Source: an uncultured Gammaproteobacteria bacterium
GTDB lineage: Bacteria > Pseudomonadota > Gammaproteobacteria > GCA-001735895
DNA length: 32,973 nt
Direction: 5' to 3'
Assembly (NCBI GenBank): GCA_937894085.1
Contig: CALCSG010000337.1
Location: forward strand, 1-32,973
The notes under the pieces were generated by a model that saw nothing but the letters and a program-made list of their open reading frames with translations, had not been told where the DNA came from and made no database searches. This document shows positions 24,115 to 31,453 of the stretch, piece after piece; position 1 is the first letter of the stretch, and each line of letters starts with the position of its first letter. The translations under genes were made by a program, and so were the position numbers.

Positions 24115-24342
24115 ATGGGGATATTTAACTGGAAAAACAAAGCAACTGACCCACAGCAACCGCATACAACGCAAACAGTAAATTATGCGATTCCTTACTA
24201 CAGAATAATTCGAGTAAGAATGTTCTGGATCATTCTATTTTTTATTCTGGGCGCAACTTCGCAGTTTTTATTGGCTGTATATATACCTGATTTGTGGAAC
24301 TATATTTATGGTGTATTTGCCAAAAATGTTCCAGCTCTTTAA
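24115..24342 (+). CDS. Small single-pass membrane protein
   Basis: A 75-residue protein with a hydrophilic N-terminus and one transmembrane helix at about 38-60 (FWIILFFILGATSQFLLAVY). It starts 5 bp after the Dsb-like stop, with GGGG/AGCA spacing that suggests translational coupling. I recognise no family. It is probably a partner of the S49/Dsb pair. Confidence 0.7.
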   Translation: MGIFNWKNKATDPQQPHTTQTVNYAIPYYRIIRVRMFWIILFFILGATSQFLLAVYIPDLWNYIYGVFAKNVPAL

Positions 24343-24417
24343 TGAATTTTAACCTAAATTGTATTGTGTAATAAAAAATTTAGAGAGAAACTATATTGAC
24401 AAATATCTGTAGACTGA

Positions 24418-24531
24418 TTGAGGCGATCCCGTACCGAGGAGTTAGAAGCGAAAATCGATGGTAGTCAGCCAGCAGGTTGGGTTTATGAATATATGGGGTA
24501 TATTAATACTACCAATGATCAGTATTTTTAG
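24418..24531 (+). pseudogene. Possible gene remnant before kfrA
   Basis: A 37-codon frame that opens only with TTG and reads coherently as EELEAKIDGSQPAGWVYEYM and on to NDQYF. It lacks its own Shine-Dalgarno. It ends 4 bp inside the convergent KfrA-like gene. It could be the tail of a small gene that lost its start. Support is weak. Confidence 0.25.
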
Positions 24532-25148
24532 ATGTTTCGCAAATTGCGGTTGTCTTCTTTTATTTCAGAAAGATCTGCTTCAAGTTTACTTAGTGCCTTT
24601 TCTTGAGCTGCTATTGTTGCCTGGGCAGCGGCTAACTCTTTCTCGGCAGCGTGCCCTTTTTCAATAGCTGCGGATAATTTATCATCAGACTCAGTTTTTG
24701 CTTGAGTGGAATCAATAACCCTTTGTTCGAGTGCTGCAATATCTTTGGCATGTCGAATATCAATACCGGAGAGTTGTTGGTTTTTTTCTTTAAGCTCACT
24801 TTCAAGAGAGTGAATCTTCTCTTCTAGCTCAGAGCGCAATAAGTCACTTTCATCAAGCAATAATGAAACAGATTTATATTGTTCTGTAATTGTTTCCTTT
24901 CCATCTTTGGCCGCTTGAAACAAAGCCGATTTAAGTTCATCCGCGAGATTTACAGGCAACTGAATGTCTCTGTTTGCCTCCTTTTCGGCGACATCAGCAA
25001 GATAGGCCTTGAGGTGAGCTTGAATGGTACCTTTGCTCCCGCTACCGAGCCTTTCCCTAATTCGATCCAGAGATGGGTTGATGCCCTCTGCCTTTAAATC
25101 ATTGTAGGTAGTAGAAACCAGATCTTGAGTGATTTTTGAAGTTGCCAT
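24528..25148 (-). CDS. kfrA: KfrA-like DNA-binding coiled-coil protein
   Basis: A 206-residue protein. Residues 1-55 match the KfrA N-terminal DNA-binding domain (ITQDLVSTTYNDLKAEGINP, then GSGSKGTIQAHLKAYL). Residues ~95-200 form a long heptad-rich, Glu/Lys/Ala coiled coil. KfrA on IncP-type plasmids is an autoregulated, filament-like segregation accessory factor. The gene's own upstream region carries a dyad operator at 25169-25218 that overlaps a TATACT -10-like box on the minus strand, consistent with autorepression. Confidence 0.87.
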   Translation of the reverse strand: MATSKITQDLVSTTYNDLKAEGINPSLDRIRERLGSGSKGTIQAHLKAYLADVAEKEANRDIQLPVNLADELKSALFQAAKDGKETITEQYKSVSLLLDESDLLRSELEEKIHSLESELKEKNQQLSGIDIRHAKDIAALEQRVIDSTQAKTESDDKLSAAIEKGHAAEKELAAAQATIAAQEKALSKLEADLSEIKEDNRNLRNI

Positions 25149-25168
25149 GTTTATCCAGGATTAAGTAA

Positions 25169-25218
25169 AGATTTAACTGTACTGATTTAAATAGTACAGT
25201 ACGGTACAGTATAAATCT
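25169..25218. promoter_or_regulatory. kfrA operator region
   Basis: Nested repeats upstream of kfrA: an outer AGATTTA/TAAATCT pair, an inner ACTGTAC/GTACAGT pair, and a second GTACAGT at 25204-25210. KfrA proteins bind inverted repeats in their own promoter, so this is the likely site. Confidence 0.65.
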
Positions 25219-25336
25219 AGTTGAAAGAATGAAACAAAGAAACAAATGAATCTATTGGGCGACAATAATTCCGGGGTTACTTTTTCAAGCTGTAGAAAAT
25301 ACTGTGATTCGCTATGGAGATAGTAGGACAAGTCAA

Positions 25337-25456
25337 TCGGAACTCATCAAATCCCCCGTCATACCTGTTCCAGACAGGCATTAGGTTGATCTAAACTTCG
25401 CGGTGACACGGCCATGGGGTAAAACCCCTTCGCTGCTAGCGTCGCGCAATTGTGGC
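25337..25456 (-). repeat. Orphan copy of the TnpB element right end (copy B)
   Basis: A 120-bp near-identical copy of 14618-14736, in the same minus orientation. Differences are three or four substitutions and one inserted A. The inserted A enlarges the loop of GGGG-TAAAA-CCCC but keeps the stem, and it shifts the former tnpB reading frame. No tnpB body and no recognisable left end lie next to it. It could be a deletion relic, or a free-standing guide-RNA scaffold used in trans by the intact TnpB. Its potential guide, read outward on the minus strand, begins TTGACTTGTCCTACTATCTC. Confidence 0.75.
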
Positions 25457-25526
25457 AGCTTGGGGTAATCCTGGAAATAATCTAGATAGAGGGGAAGAAG
25501 TGAAGACATTATTATCCGAAATTAAA

Positions 25527-25766
25527 TTACGTTGTCTCAGCATCACAAAGCAGGGCAGCCCATTCATCCTTTGTACCAAAAGAAAGATAAAGAATTGATC
25601 TTCTATAAATAAAAAAATGTATTGAGCGGTACAAAATAATTCTAAAAAATGCTATAAAATGGCCACCTCTTGAAAATTTGTGGGTAACTTTGGCAGAATA
25701 CAGAATATTATTGTAAGTCTTTGAGTTATTAAAAATACCGAGCGACAGCTCTTCTTTATTTCTCAT
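25527..25766 (-). CDS. Doubtful small protein
   Basis: About 79 residues starting MRNKEELSLGIFNN, basic and aromatic with a hydrophobic middle (HFIAFFRIILYRSIHFFIY), ending GTKDEWAALLCDAETT. There is no Shine-Dalgarno. I do not recognise it, and it may be a remnant or noncoding. Confidence 0.25.
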   Translation of the reverse strand: MRNKEELSLGIFNNSKTYNNILYSAKVTHKFSRGGHFIAFFRIILYRSIHFFIYRRSILYLSFGTKDEWAALLCDAETT

Positions 25767-25818
25767 ACTCAAAAACTATATGATCTTTTTTAGTCGTCCT
25801 TTTTCCATCACCATTAAA

Positions 25819-25907
25819 GTCGGTCGCACCCGTACACCCTGGCTGGCGTAGACAGTGAGGGGCAAAAGGGCGACGTAAATCTTGCTCCGACCCTGAAGCT
25901 GAAGGAG
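25819..25907 (+). ncRNA. Candidate structured leader or small RNA
   Basis: A GC-rich island in AT-rich DNA in which nested helices can be drawn: GTCGG/CCGAC (25819-25823 with 25887-25891), TCG+CCC with GGG+CGA, CCCT/AGGG, and an inner CTG/CAG. A terminator-like hairpin follows directly at 25908-25946. The same strand also has a frame without stops across it, so a decayed coding segment is an alternative. No known riboswitch class is recognised. Confidence 0.3.
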
Positions 25908-25946
25908 TTGGCTCTCCCACTAATTTTCTTGAAGAGCCAAGTTTTT
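25908..25946 (+). terminator. Terminator-like hairpin upstream of the 143-residue gene
   Basis: Perfect 8-bp stem TTGGCTCT/AGAGCCAA with a 17-nt loop, followed by GTTTTT. It lies 17 bp upstream of the GTG at 25963, so it could attenuate that gene or end the structured RNA before it. Confidence 0.5.
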
Positions 25947-25962
25947 AAAAGATGGGTTTACA

Positions 25963-26394
25963 GTGAAATATTTTTTAAGAGACTTTAGAGGAAGTAATGT
26001 GCACCAAAATTTCACAATAACCTTACAGGCATGTGGTAAAGATAAAAACAAGCTCTCTGCTCTATTATCTGAACTTGACGCTGAGAAGCGATCTCTTAAA
26101 TCACTTCTTAGTCGTTTGTCCAGTGAGCCAGAAGGAAGCTATGGCAGAGGTAGAGAGCGGCAGGTTAAGATTCGTAAAATGAAAGATAAACTCTCGTTCT
26201 TAACTGAAGAGCGAGAAGCTGTTAGAGAAAGGCTGGGTACTATGAAAATGGATGCAAAAGCGCTTAACAGAGCAACCAATAGTCGTTCAATTGATTTTGC
26301 ACATGCTTTTATAGCTGCTGCTGAACGACTGTTACCAGATGAAATGTTTTTAGAGCTGGAGTCTAGGGCTGCGGATATTTTGTCTTCAGAATAA
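25963..26394 (+). CDS. Coiled-coil hypothetical protein
   Basis: A 143-residue protein with a GTG start, no signal peptide and two predicted coiled-coil stretches (about 28-55 and 65-95) rich in Lys, Glu and Leu, flanking a GSYGRGRERQ linker. I recognise no family. It is followed 8 bp later by a 67-residue gene in the same direction. Composition fits the surrounding plasmid genes. Confidence 0.6.
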   Translation: MKYFLRDFRGSNVHQNFTITLQACGKDKNKLSALLSELDAEKRSLKSLLSRLSSEPEGSYGRGRERQVKIRKMKDKLSFLTEEREAVRERLGTMKMDAKALNRATNSRSIDFAHAFIAAAERLLPDEMFLELESRAADILSSE

Positions 26395-26402
26395 AACTAG
26401 AA

Positions 26403-26606
26403 ATGATAATGATCGGAAAAAAATATGAAATATCAGGTATGACCCTGGAAATTAAAGCTGATGCAGGGGAAGAGTGGGAAATAATAAATACCACAACAAA
26501 GGAAATCATTTACTTTAATAAAATCCAACTTCAAAATGCTATTAAACTCGGTAAGGTCATCGAAATTTTGGATGGTAGTGAAAAGTCCCTGCGTGTTAAT
26601 GCATAA
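26403..26606 (+). CDS. Small beta-rich hypothetical protein
   Basis: 67 residues (MIMIGKKYEISGMTLEIKAD...) that read as a compact beta-rich fold with a final helix. Function is unknown. The start could be either ATG (26403 or 26409), with no strong Shine-Dalgarno. Probably co-transcribed with the preceding coiled-coil gene. Confidence 0.55.
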   Translation: MIMIGKKYEISGMTLEIKADAGEEWEIINTTTKEIIYFNKIQLQNAIKLGKVIEILDGSEKSLRVNA

Positions 26607-26754
26607 TTTATTTAGAGGGGTAATAAATATTCATATATTGGCTGTATAAGCAATTGTTGAGCATTAACCTCTGGTATTTCTCTGGACCCTTATTCGATCT
26701 GTTATTTAAGGTAAACGACTAGAAAAGAAAGAAAAATAGCAGAGGAGGGCAGTT

Positions 26755-27017
26755 ATGCGACATATTGCCGCCGTTCATCGAAATTAAGCCATCGGCATGT
26801 CCATGGACTGGCGCTACAACAACGCAACAAATGAGATTATATTCGAGGGGGTTGGCTCGCTGGAACTCGGTGAGTCGTCCCAAGATGGCTGGGAAGCGAA
26901 TCCGGTGGTGTCCATCTGCCTAGGTGCTGACGTCCCACCTTATTAGACTTCTTCGATTGGAGTGGTGGTTTCTGGGAAGTAATGACAGAAAGATACCCAA
27001 GATTAGTGGTTTTCTAA
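26755..27017 (+). pseudogene. Interrupted small gene (nonsense codon plus frameshift)
   Basis: AGGAGG sits six nt before ATG 26755, the best Shine-Dalgarno in this area, but the frame hits TAA after ten codons (MRHIAAVHRN). The same frame then continues AIGMSMDWRYNNATNEIIFE and on to GADVPPY, stopping at 26944. The adjacent frame carries on coherently as LLDFFDWSGGFWEVMTERYP and ends RLVVF at 27015-27017, two bases before the next gene. The segment is more GC-rich than its neighbours. I read this as one ~87-residue gene broken by a stop and a frameshift. Confidence 0.5.
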
Positions 27018-27018
27018 A

Positions 27019-27333
27019 ATGGCGTTTATCACTGAACCTACAGAATATATTAAAACTGCTCTATCTGAACTACAGGGTGCGTGGGGTAATTTAAGAAATG
27101 CTGTCGTAGATAATTTTGGTTTTCCTGATTCTGATAAATTACTGTTCCATATAGATGAGGCTATGAGTTGGGAATCAGTCAGAAACCTGAAAACAATGAA
27201 ATCTACATTCATATTGATTCAAAACATTGCCCTGCAAACAGAAACAGCAGAAGAGGTTACTGAATGGATTGATAATGTAAGAGATAGTTTAGATGCAACA
27301 TTTGAAGCCATAGCTGAAGGTGAAGCGGAATAA
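27019..27333 (+). CDS. Hypothetical protein, acidic helical
   Basis: 104 residues, helical and acidic (pattern ETAEEVTEWIDNVRDSLDATFEAIAEGEAE), with no recognised domain. There is no Shine-Dalgarno, but the ATG follows the end of the broken upstream gene by one base, so it was probably translated by coupling. If that upstream gene is dead, expression of this one may be reduced. Confidence 0.5.
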   Translation: MAFITEPTEYIKTALSELQGAWGNLRNAVVDNFGFPDSDKLLFHIDEAMSWESVRNLKTMKSTFILIQNIALQTETAEEVTEWIDNVRDSLDATFEAIAEGEAE

Positions 27334-27401
27334 TGGTTATCAATAATTGAATTCAAACGGGTAGAATTGCATTGAATTTAGATCAGAATGATTGCTTTAA
27401 T

Positions 27402-27905
27402 TTAGCCAAGTGCTTCTTTCCAGTATTTCAAGGTAAGCGAGGTAATACCAAAATCTTTTTCTGATTGTTGAAGGCTTTTCAAACAATTGTAAAAAAGCTG
27501 AGCGTCTGTTTCTAAACCCAGACAAATTAAGCTTTTAAGAATTCGTGTTATCCGTAAATTATTGTGCGTATCTTGAGTAAAACAGTTTTCTTTTCGGTCA
27601 TTCCAGTTCGATGATTTTATAATCTGACTGTTTAAATACTTAAGCCCATAAAATGAAAGTAATCTGATAAAGCTTGCTTTCAAGTGATCTCTCAATAATT
27701 CATCATTAAGAAAAGCTGCTTCAATTTCTTTTGTGATAATAGGAGCATTTGGTGTGACTCTGCTAAATTCTTTTGTTGGGAATAACCATTGGATATAGTC
27801 ATGCGTCACCTCAAGCCAGGTATCATCCTGTTCCAATATTTCGGATAGATATCGGCCTCGATGATCAGGGTGGCTACCAAGGTAAAAGAGAATAAATTTT
27901 CTCAC
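27402..27905 (-). CDS. OGFr_N-domain protein
   Basis: A 167-residue protein matching the opioid-growth-factor-receptor conserved region found in scattered bacteria: FYLGSHPDHRGRYLSEIL, then HDYIQWLFPTKEFSRV and NAPIITKEIEAAF. The bacterial function is unknown. It overlaps the upstream 64-residue gene by 4 bp and is the last gene of the minus-strand run that begins at csrA. Confidence 0.75.
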   Translation of the reverse strand: MRKFILFYLGSHPDHRGRYLSEILEQDDTWLEVTHDYIQWLFPTKEFSRVTPNAPIITKEIEAAFLNDELLRDHLKASFIRLLSFYGLKYLNSQIIKSSNWNDRKENCFTQDTHNNLRITRILKSLICLGLETDAQLFYNCLKSLQQSEKDFGITSLTLKYWKEALG

Positions 27906-28096
27906 AAAGTAGCAATTCCTTTTTCAAATACTGGTATGTTAAGTTTTTTAGCTACATCGGCATGAAAAGCCTGATCTGAAGGCCAGAAATACTTATCTTT
28001 TGTTTCAGGCTCTTCTATCCATTTAGCTGCTTTATCTTTGGAGTGATCGAGGACTTCTTGAAGCTGTTCGTTACTAGGATTTTTAACTATTAGCAT
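27902..28096 (-). CDS. Small protein paired with OGFr_N gene
   Basis: 64 residues, charged and probably helical, no recognised domain. Its stop overlaps the OGFr-domain start as ATGA, suggesting stoichiometric expression and a functional pair. Confidence 0.6.
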   Translation of the reverse strand: MLIVKNPSNEQLQEVLDHSKDKAAKWIEEPETKDKYFWPSDQAFHADVAKKLNIPVFEKGIATL

Positions 28097-28195
28097 GGCA
28101 ATTATTTTGTCTTTTATGTCTTCAAATTATACCAGCTTTAGGGCTGAAAATAGTCTGGGCTAACCTTTTTGATAGTTTTAAGTTACATTAAATTT

Positions 28196-28381
28196 TCAGC
28201 CAGAGCCCGGTATATTTTTGTATTCGACAAGCAAATCCTGACCTTTAGAGCCGCATATACTACAACGTAGTTTATCAGTGTGCTTTTTCTGTTCTACTGA
28301 TAAGACTATTTCAGCAGTGTGTCTACATTTGTTGCAGATCACTTTGATTTTAGAGGGTTCGGGTATGGGTGGATTGATCAT
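28196..28381 (-). CDS. Zinc-ribbon small protein
   Basis: 61 residues with CNKC (about 16-19) and CSIC (about 40-43), the four cysteines of a zinc ribbon, separated by a predicted strand pair. Small zinc ribbons bind nucleic acid or protein. It lies 49 bp downstream of the HNH gene in the same direction. Confidence 0.6.
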   Translation of the reverse strand: MINPPIPEPSKIKVICNKCRHTAEIVLSVEQKKHTDKLRCSICGSKGQDLLVEYKNIPGSG

Positions 28382-28430
28382 GGTTAATTACTCGCCAGGA
28401 CAAGCCATAGCACGCTGATAAATGTATAAA

Positions 28431-29483
28431 CTAATCAGCTATTGACTGCAAAATAGAGGTCCACTTATTCGACAGCTTTGTGAAACCCTTTTGATGACCT
28501 ATCCATACTAAGCCATAATTATCTGAACACTGTTTATACGCCCATTTTGACACAGATATAGATGTGCTTAAATCGTGAGTAAGCTTCTGATCATCAAAGT
28601 AACTAGACAGCATATCTCCTGAAACCAGGTTCCGTTTTACCCATTTATCTAAAAAATTCTCTGATGCAAGATAATCACTTTTATCACCATTGCAGTTCTT
28701 ATGTGATAGCACAAAATTATGTCCCAAATCTACTGCATATCTTGCCCAGGGTATGAAATGATCTACTTCAGGAGCCCCTCTGATCTGCCTGTCACAATAG
28801 AAGCAATTATTGTGTTGTTCTTCTTTTAATACAGGAATAAAAAGCTGTAAATTAGAACGCTTTGATTCAAATAAAAAGCTCTCAAGGTTAATATTCTGTC
28901 CCAACATTGCCTGGTTATTAGTTGCTTTCTGTATCCAGCGTATCCAGGCACTGTGAACCATATCTGTTATTTGTCCGTAGAATTTCCTGAAGCAATAACT
29001 GACGCCAGGCATAAGTGTAATCACGTTTCCTTTAGCAGTCTGTAAGTATAAGAACTCTACAGTCGAATCACTGACAACCTGCAGTTTCCATAGAGGCATT
29101 TGCTTGATAGTATTTGAAACAGAAGTCAGTAATTGCCTGTATTCCTGGTGGGACTTGAAAATAGATAATTTTGAATTAACTTTTCTTGCCTGCTGTATCT
29201 GGTTGATGATTGCAGCCTGATTACCATTATTCTGGTATAGAACATCTGAGTCACTTTCATTCGGAAACTTTACCGTTTGCATCCAGTACAAATCTATAAA
29301 CTTTGCAGCCAGTGCTTTTGTAGTGATAGTCAGCTCTTCATTATTATCAGAGCCTGTTTCAATACAGTGGTCGGCTATGGCATGAAGTAATGCAAATTTA
29401 TAAGTTGATACGAATACACCTTCTTTCAGGATACGCTGGATGTTTTGTAAAAACTGGATCTGGTATTCGTAAGAAGGTTGCAT
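28431..29483 (-). CDS. HNH endonuclease-domain protein
   Basis: A 350-residue protein with a C-terminal HNH/His-Me finger: CFYC, then EVDHFIPWARY, and NFVLSHKNCNGDKSDYL, giving the catalytic His and the Asn/His positions around a zinc knuckle. The N-terminal ~210 residues are helical and unrecognised and may recognise a substrate or partner. Its start lies 9 bp after the HIT-family stop. HNH domains cut DNA or RNA. The coupling to a HIT hydrolase suggests a nucleotide-linked defence or maintenance unit (inference). Confidence 0.82.
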   Translation of the reverse strand: MQPSYEYQIQFLQNIQRILKEGVFVSTYKFALLHAIADHCIETGSDNNEELTITTKALAAKFIDLYWMQTVKFPNESDSDVLYQNNGNQAAIINQIQQARKVNSKLSIFKSHQEYRQLLTSVSNTIKQMPLWKLQVVSDSTVEFLYLQTAKGNVITLMPGVSYCFRKFYGQITDMVHSAWIRWIQKATNNQAMLGQNINLESFLFESKRSNLQLFIPVLKEEQHNNCFYCDRQIRGAPEVDHFIPWARYAVDLGHNFVLSHKNCNGDKSDYLASENFLDKWVKRNLVSGDMLSSYFDDQKLTHDLSTSISVSKWAYKQCSDNYGLVWIGHQKGFTKLSNKWTSILQSIAD

Positions 29484-29492
29484 CAGATTTAC

Positions 29493-29861
29493 TCAGTATT
29501 GCTGTTTGCCGGGAATAACGCCTCTCACACCACCCTTTGGATTATCCATATCACCAGGCCTACGTGGTATTAGGTGAATGTGACAGTGAAAGATAGTTTG
29601 CCCCGCCGATTCACCGTTATTTGTCCCTATGTTAAAACCATCAACCGCTGAGTCTTCCAGTTGGATCTGATCTTTCAACTTTACTAACAACTGATGGCAA
29701 GCTTCTCTTTCTTCTTTTGTCAGTTCAAAATAAGTTTCTGCATGCCTTTTGGGGATGATCAGTGTATGTAGTTCTGTTACTGGATAACCATCATAAATAG
29801 CATACGCTAGATCGTTTTCAGCTACGATCCTACTGGTTTCTATGTCACAGAAAATACACAT
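29493..29861 (-). CDS. HIT-family nucleotide hydrolase/transferase
   Basis: A complete 122-residue HIT protein. It has the zinc-type N-terminus CIFCDIE, the LHTLIIPKRH strand and the catalytic HCHIHLIPR (HxHxH) motif. Family enzymes hydrolyse nucleotide phosphoramidates, dinucleoside polyphosphates or adenylates. It sits between a 97-residue gene and the HNH nuclease with gaps of 11 and 9 bp. The sequence is standard Hint/Fhit-like; the unusual point is its tight link to a nuclease. Confidence 0.9.
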   Translation of the reverse strand: MCIFCDIETSRIVAENDLAYAIYDGYPVTELHTLIIPKRHAETYFELTKEEREACHQLLVKLKDQIQLEDSAVDGFNIGTNNGESAGQTIFHCHIHLIPRRPGDMDNPKGGVRGVIPGKQQY

Positions 29862-29872
29862 AGTTTACAACC

Positions 29873-30166
29873 TTAACGCTCAAATGTAGGCATATCATAT
29901 TGACTGTAATCTATAGACTCATCATTCCAGGCAGCACCTTTTTTTAGCTTCCTTTCTTCGATAGTCATATTGAATATGGAAAGGTGGGTTTCATTCATTA
30001 ACGCTTGTATTTCAACATTAGAGACAAGCTTCATAAAGACACCAGCATGAATAAACCCTTCAAGTCGATATCGCTGTACTTCAGGGACTTTATAACCTTC
30101 TTTTGAAGCATTAAAAATATTGATCAGCTTATCTTGAACTTCTGATAGAAATTTTTTCTTGTTCAT
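29873..30166 (-). CDS. Small hypothetical protein upstream of the HIT gene
   Basis: 97 residues (MNKKKFLSEVQDKLINIFNAS...), helical, no recognised domain, ending in an acidic tail WNDESIDYSQYDMPTFER. It is tightly linked to the downstream HIT-HNH pair. Confidence 0.6.
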   Translation of the reverse strand: MNKKKFLSEVQDKLINIFNASKEGYKVPEVQRYRLEGFIHAGVFMKLVSNVEIQALMNETHLSIFNMTIEERKLKKGAAWNDESIDYSQYDMPTFER

Positions 30167-30210
30167 TTTACTTTAGATTCAAGTCCATGTAATTTTTATA
30201 ATCAAGCTTG

Positions 30211-30912
30211 CTATTCAATAAACTTATTGCCATTACCTTGTACGGCTTTTATACGACGATTCCTCATAAGTTCGTTTGCATCAACTGGGTCAGTTTTGTC
30301 CCAAGCATTGAATAATCTCTTTTGTTGCTTCGACAATCTCAACTTGTACCGATCTGACATGTAAAAATAGGTTCTGGCAATATTACCTCGAACACCTGGT
30401 GGTGGCTCCATCTTCTTTGCTTTGAAATCAACTTCAAAATCACATTGTCCATACTTTCGTGTTTCGCCTTCCAACATACTGAAGCGGTAGTTGGAGCGGT
30501 CAGCGTTCAATTCACCGATTGCGGGTTGAAGATTGTGCATATCTCCTTCCATCTGTTTAAAGCGTTTATTCTTTTTGCAGGCTTTTCTACCCCCATCCTG
30601 CCAGCACTGAAGTTGATGTCCAAACCAGTACGTCGGCATAATGTGTTCCCATTCGATACGTTTAGCTCGCTGGTTTACATTACCTGATCTTGTAACAGCA
30701 TTCCTCGGTTTATACCCACATGAGTCAGCATCGGGAGAACCCTTTTTGCCTTTCCATTTTATATCGCAGCCACAATAAAAAGTTGTGGCTTCAGGATTAG
30801 CCTGATACATATTTATCAGCTGCTTCTTCGCTTTACTAAAAGATACTGATTGGTTTCCTGATACCAGCGTTGATACTGTTAGAAAAGTAATAAGTAGTAT
30901 TACTCGATTCAT
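30211..30912 (-). CDS. endA: Periplasmic endonuclease I
   Basis: A protein of 233 residues from the ATG at 30912 (a TTG five codons earlier is an unlikely start). Signal peptide MNRVILLITFLTVSTLVSG is followed by the endonuclease I family core: FYCGCDI and SCGYKP cysteines, the His-Me finger motif RIEWEHIMPTYWFG, and HNLQPAIGELNADRSNYRF. Paired cysteines fit a periplasmic disulphide-bonded enzyme, which could be a client of the plasmid DsbA-like protein. Endonuclease I degrades incoming duplex DNA and can serve as an entry barrier or nutrient scavenger. Confidence 0.9.
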   Translation of the reverse strand: MNRVILLITFLTVSTLVSGNQSVSFSKAKKQLINMYQANPEATTFYCGCDIKWKGKKGSPDADSCGYKPRNAVTRSGNVNQRAKRIEWEHIMPTYWFGHQLQCWQDGGRKACKKNKRFKQMEGDMHNLQPAIGELNADRSNYRFSMLEGETRKYGQCDFEVDFKAKKMEPPPGVRGNIARTYFYMSDRYKLRLSKQQKRLFNAWDKTDPVDANELMRNRRIKAVQGNGNKFIE

Positions 30913-31029
30913 ATTGTTTTGTAACAATAAGAGGTGACTATCATTTAGCTCGAATATTCAAGGCGATCAGAAAATGTTTCTTTTGAATACGGAGAAATTA
31001 TCCAGAGTATGCAAATGAGGGACTTATTT

Positions 31030-31215
31030 TTAATCATTATTTACTTCCGATTGTTCAGCCTGAATTCTGTCATAGACTTCTTCCCTGTGAACAGGTATTT
31101 CGCGGGGTGCATCGATTCCCAAATGGATTTGACCGTGATTATTCTTAACGACCTTAACCTTAACGTCATCACCGATCATTAAAGATTCACCAATACTACG
31201 TGTAAGTATTAACAC
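31030..31215 (-). CDS. csrA: CsrA/RsmA RNA-binding global regulator
   Basis: A complete 61-residue CsrA: MLILTRSIGESLMIGDDVKV with R6, the central GIDAPREIPVHREEVY containing the binding arginine (R44 region), then a short helix. The start codon is GTG with GGAG seven nt upstream. CsrA dimers bind GGA motifs in mRNA leaders to block translation. Its own leader holds three GGA motifs, so it probably represses itself. A plasmid-borne copy could rewire host gene expression. Confidence 0.95.
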   Translation of the reverse strand: MLILTRSIGESLMIGDDVKVKVVKNNHGQIHLGIDAPREIPVHREEVYDRIQAEQSEVNND

Positions 31216-31232
31216 TCCTGTTCTCCATTTCC
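31216..31232 (-). promoter_or_regulatory. CsrA leader with three GGA motifs
   Basis: On the minus strand the 17 nt before the GTG contain GGA at 31216-31218, 31224-31226 and 31230-31232. One is in ACAGGAGTG, close to the CsrA binding consensus and touching the start codon. The GGA copies also serve as Shine-Dalgarno, so CsrA binding would block ribosome access. Confidence 0.55.
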
Positions 31233-31329
31233 ATTTTTATTATTAAGCCATTATCCTATACCGGTATCTCACTGATTACCATCCTAACTGCAGAAGAGTA
31301 GAACACAGCTTATGGATAAATTTTTTATG

Positions 31330-31357
31330 TTGACATCTTTGAGTAGGACTTTAGTAT
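31330..31357 (+). promoter_or_regulatory. Probable promoter for the AHH toxin gene
   Basis: TTGACA at 31330-31335 and TAGTAT at 31352-31357 with a 16-bp spacer. It lies ~95 bp upstream of the ATG at 31454. Confidence 0.5.
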
Positions 31358-31453
31358 TTCCGATGCTTGTGAGTATAGAGGTATTGCATTACCTACTTCA
31401 ATGAAGGAATGTCATCACAGGGTTGTGTGTCAATTTTAATAAGGACAGTGATT

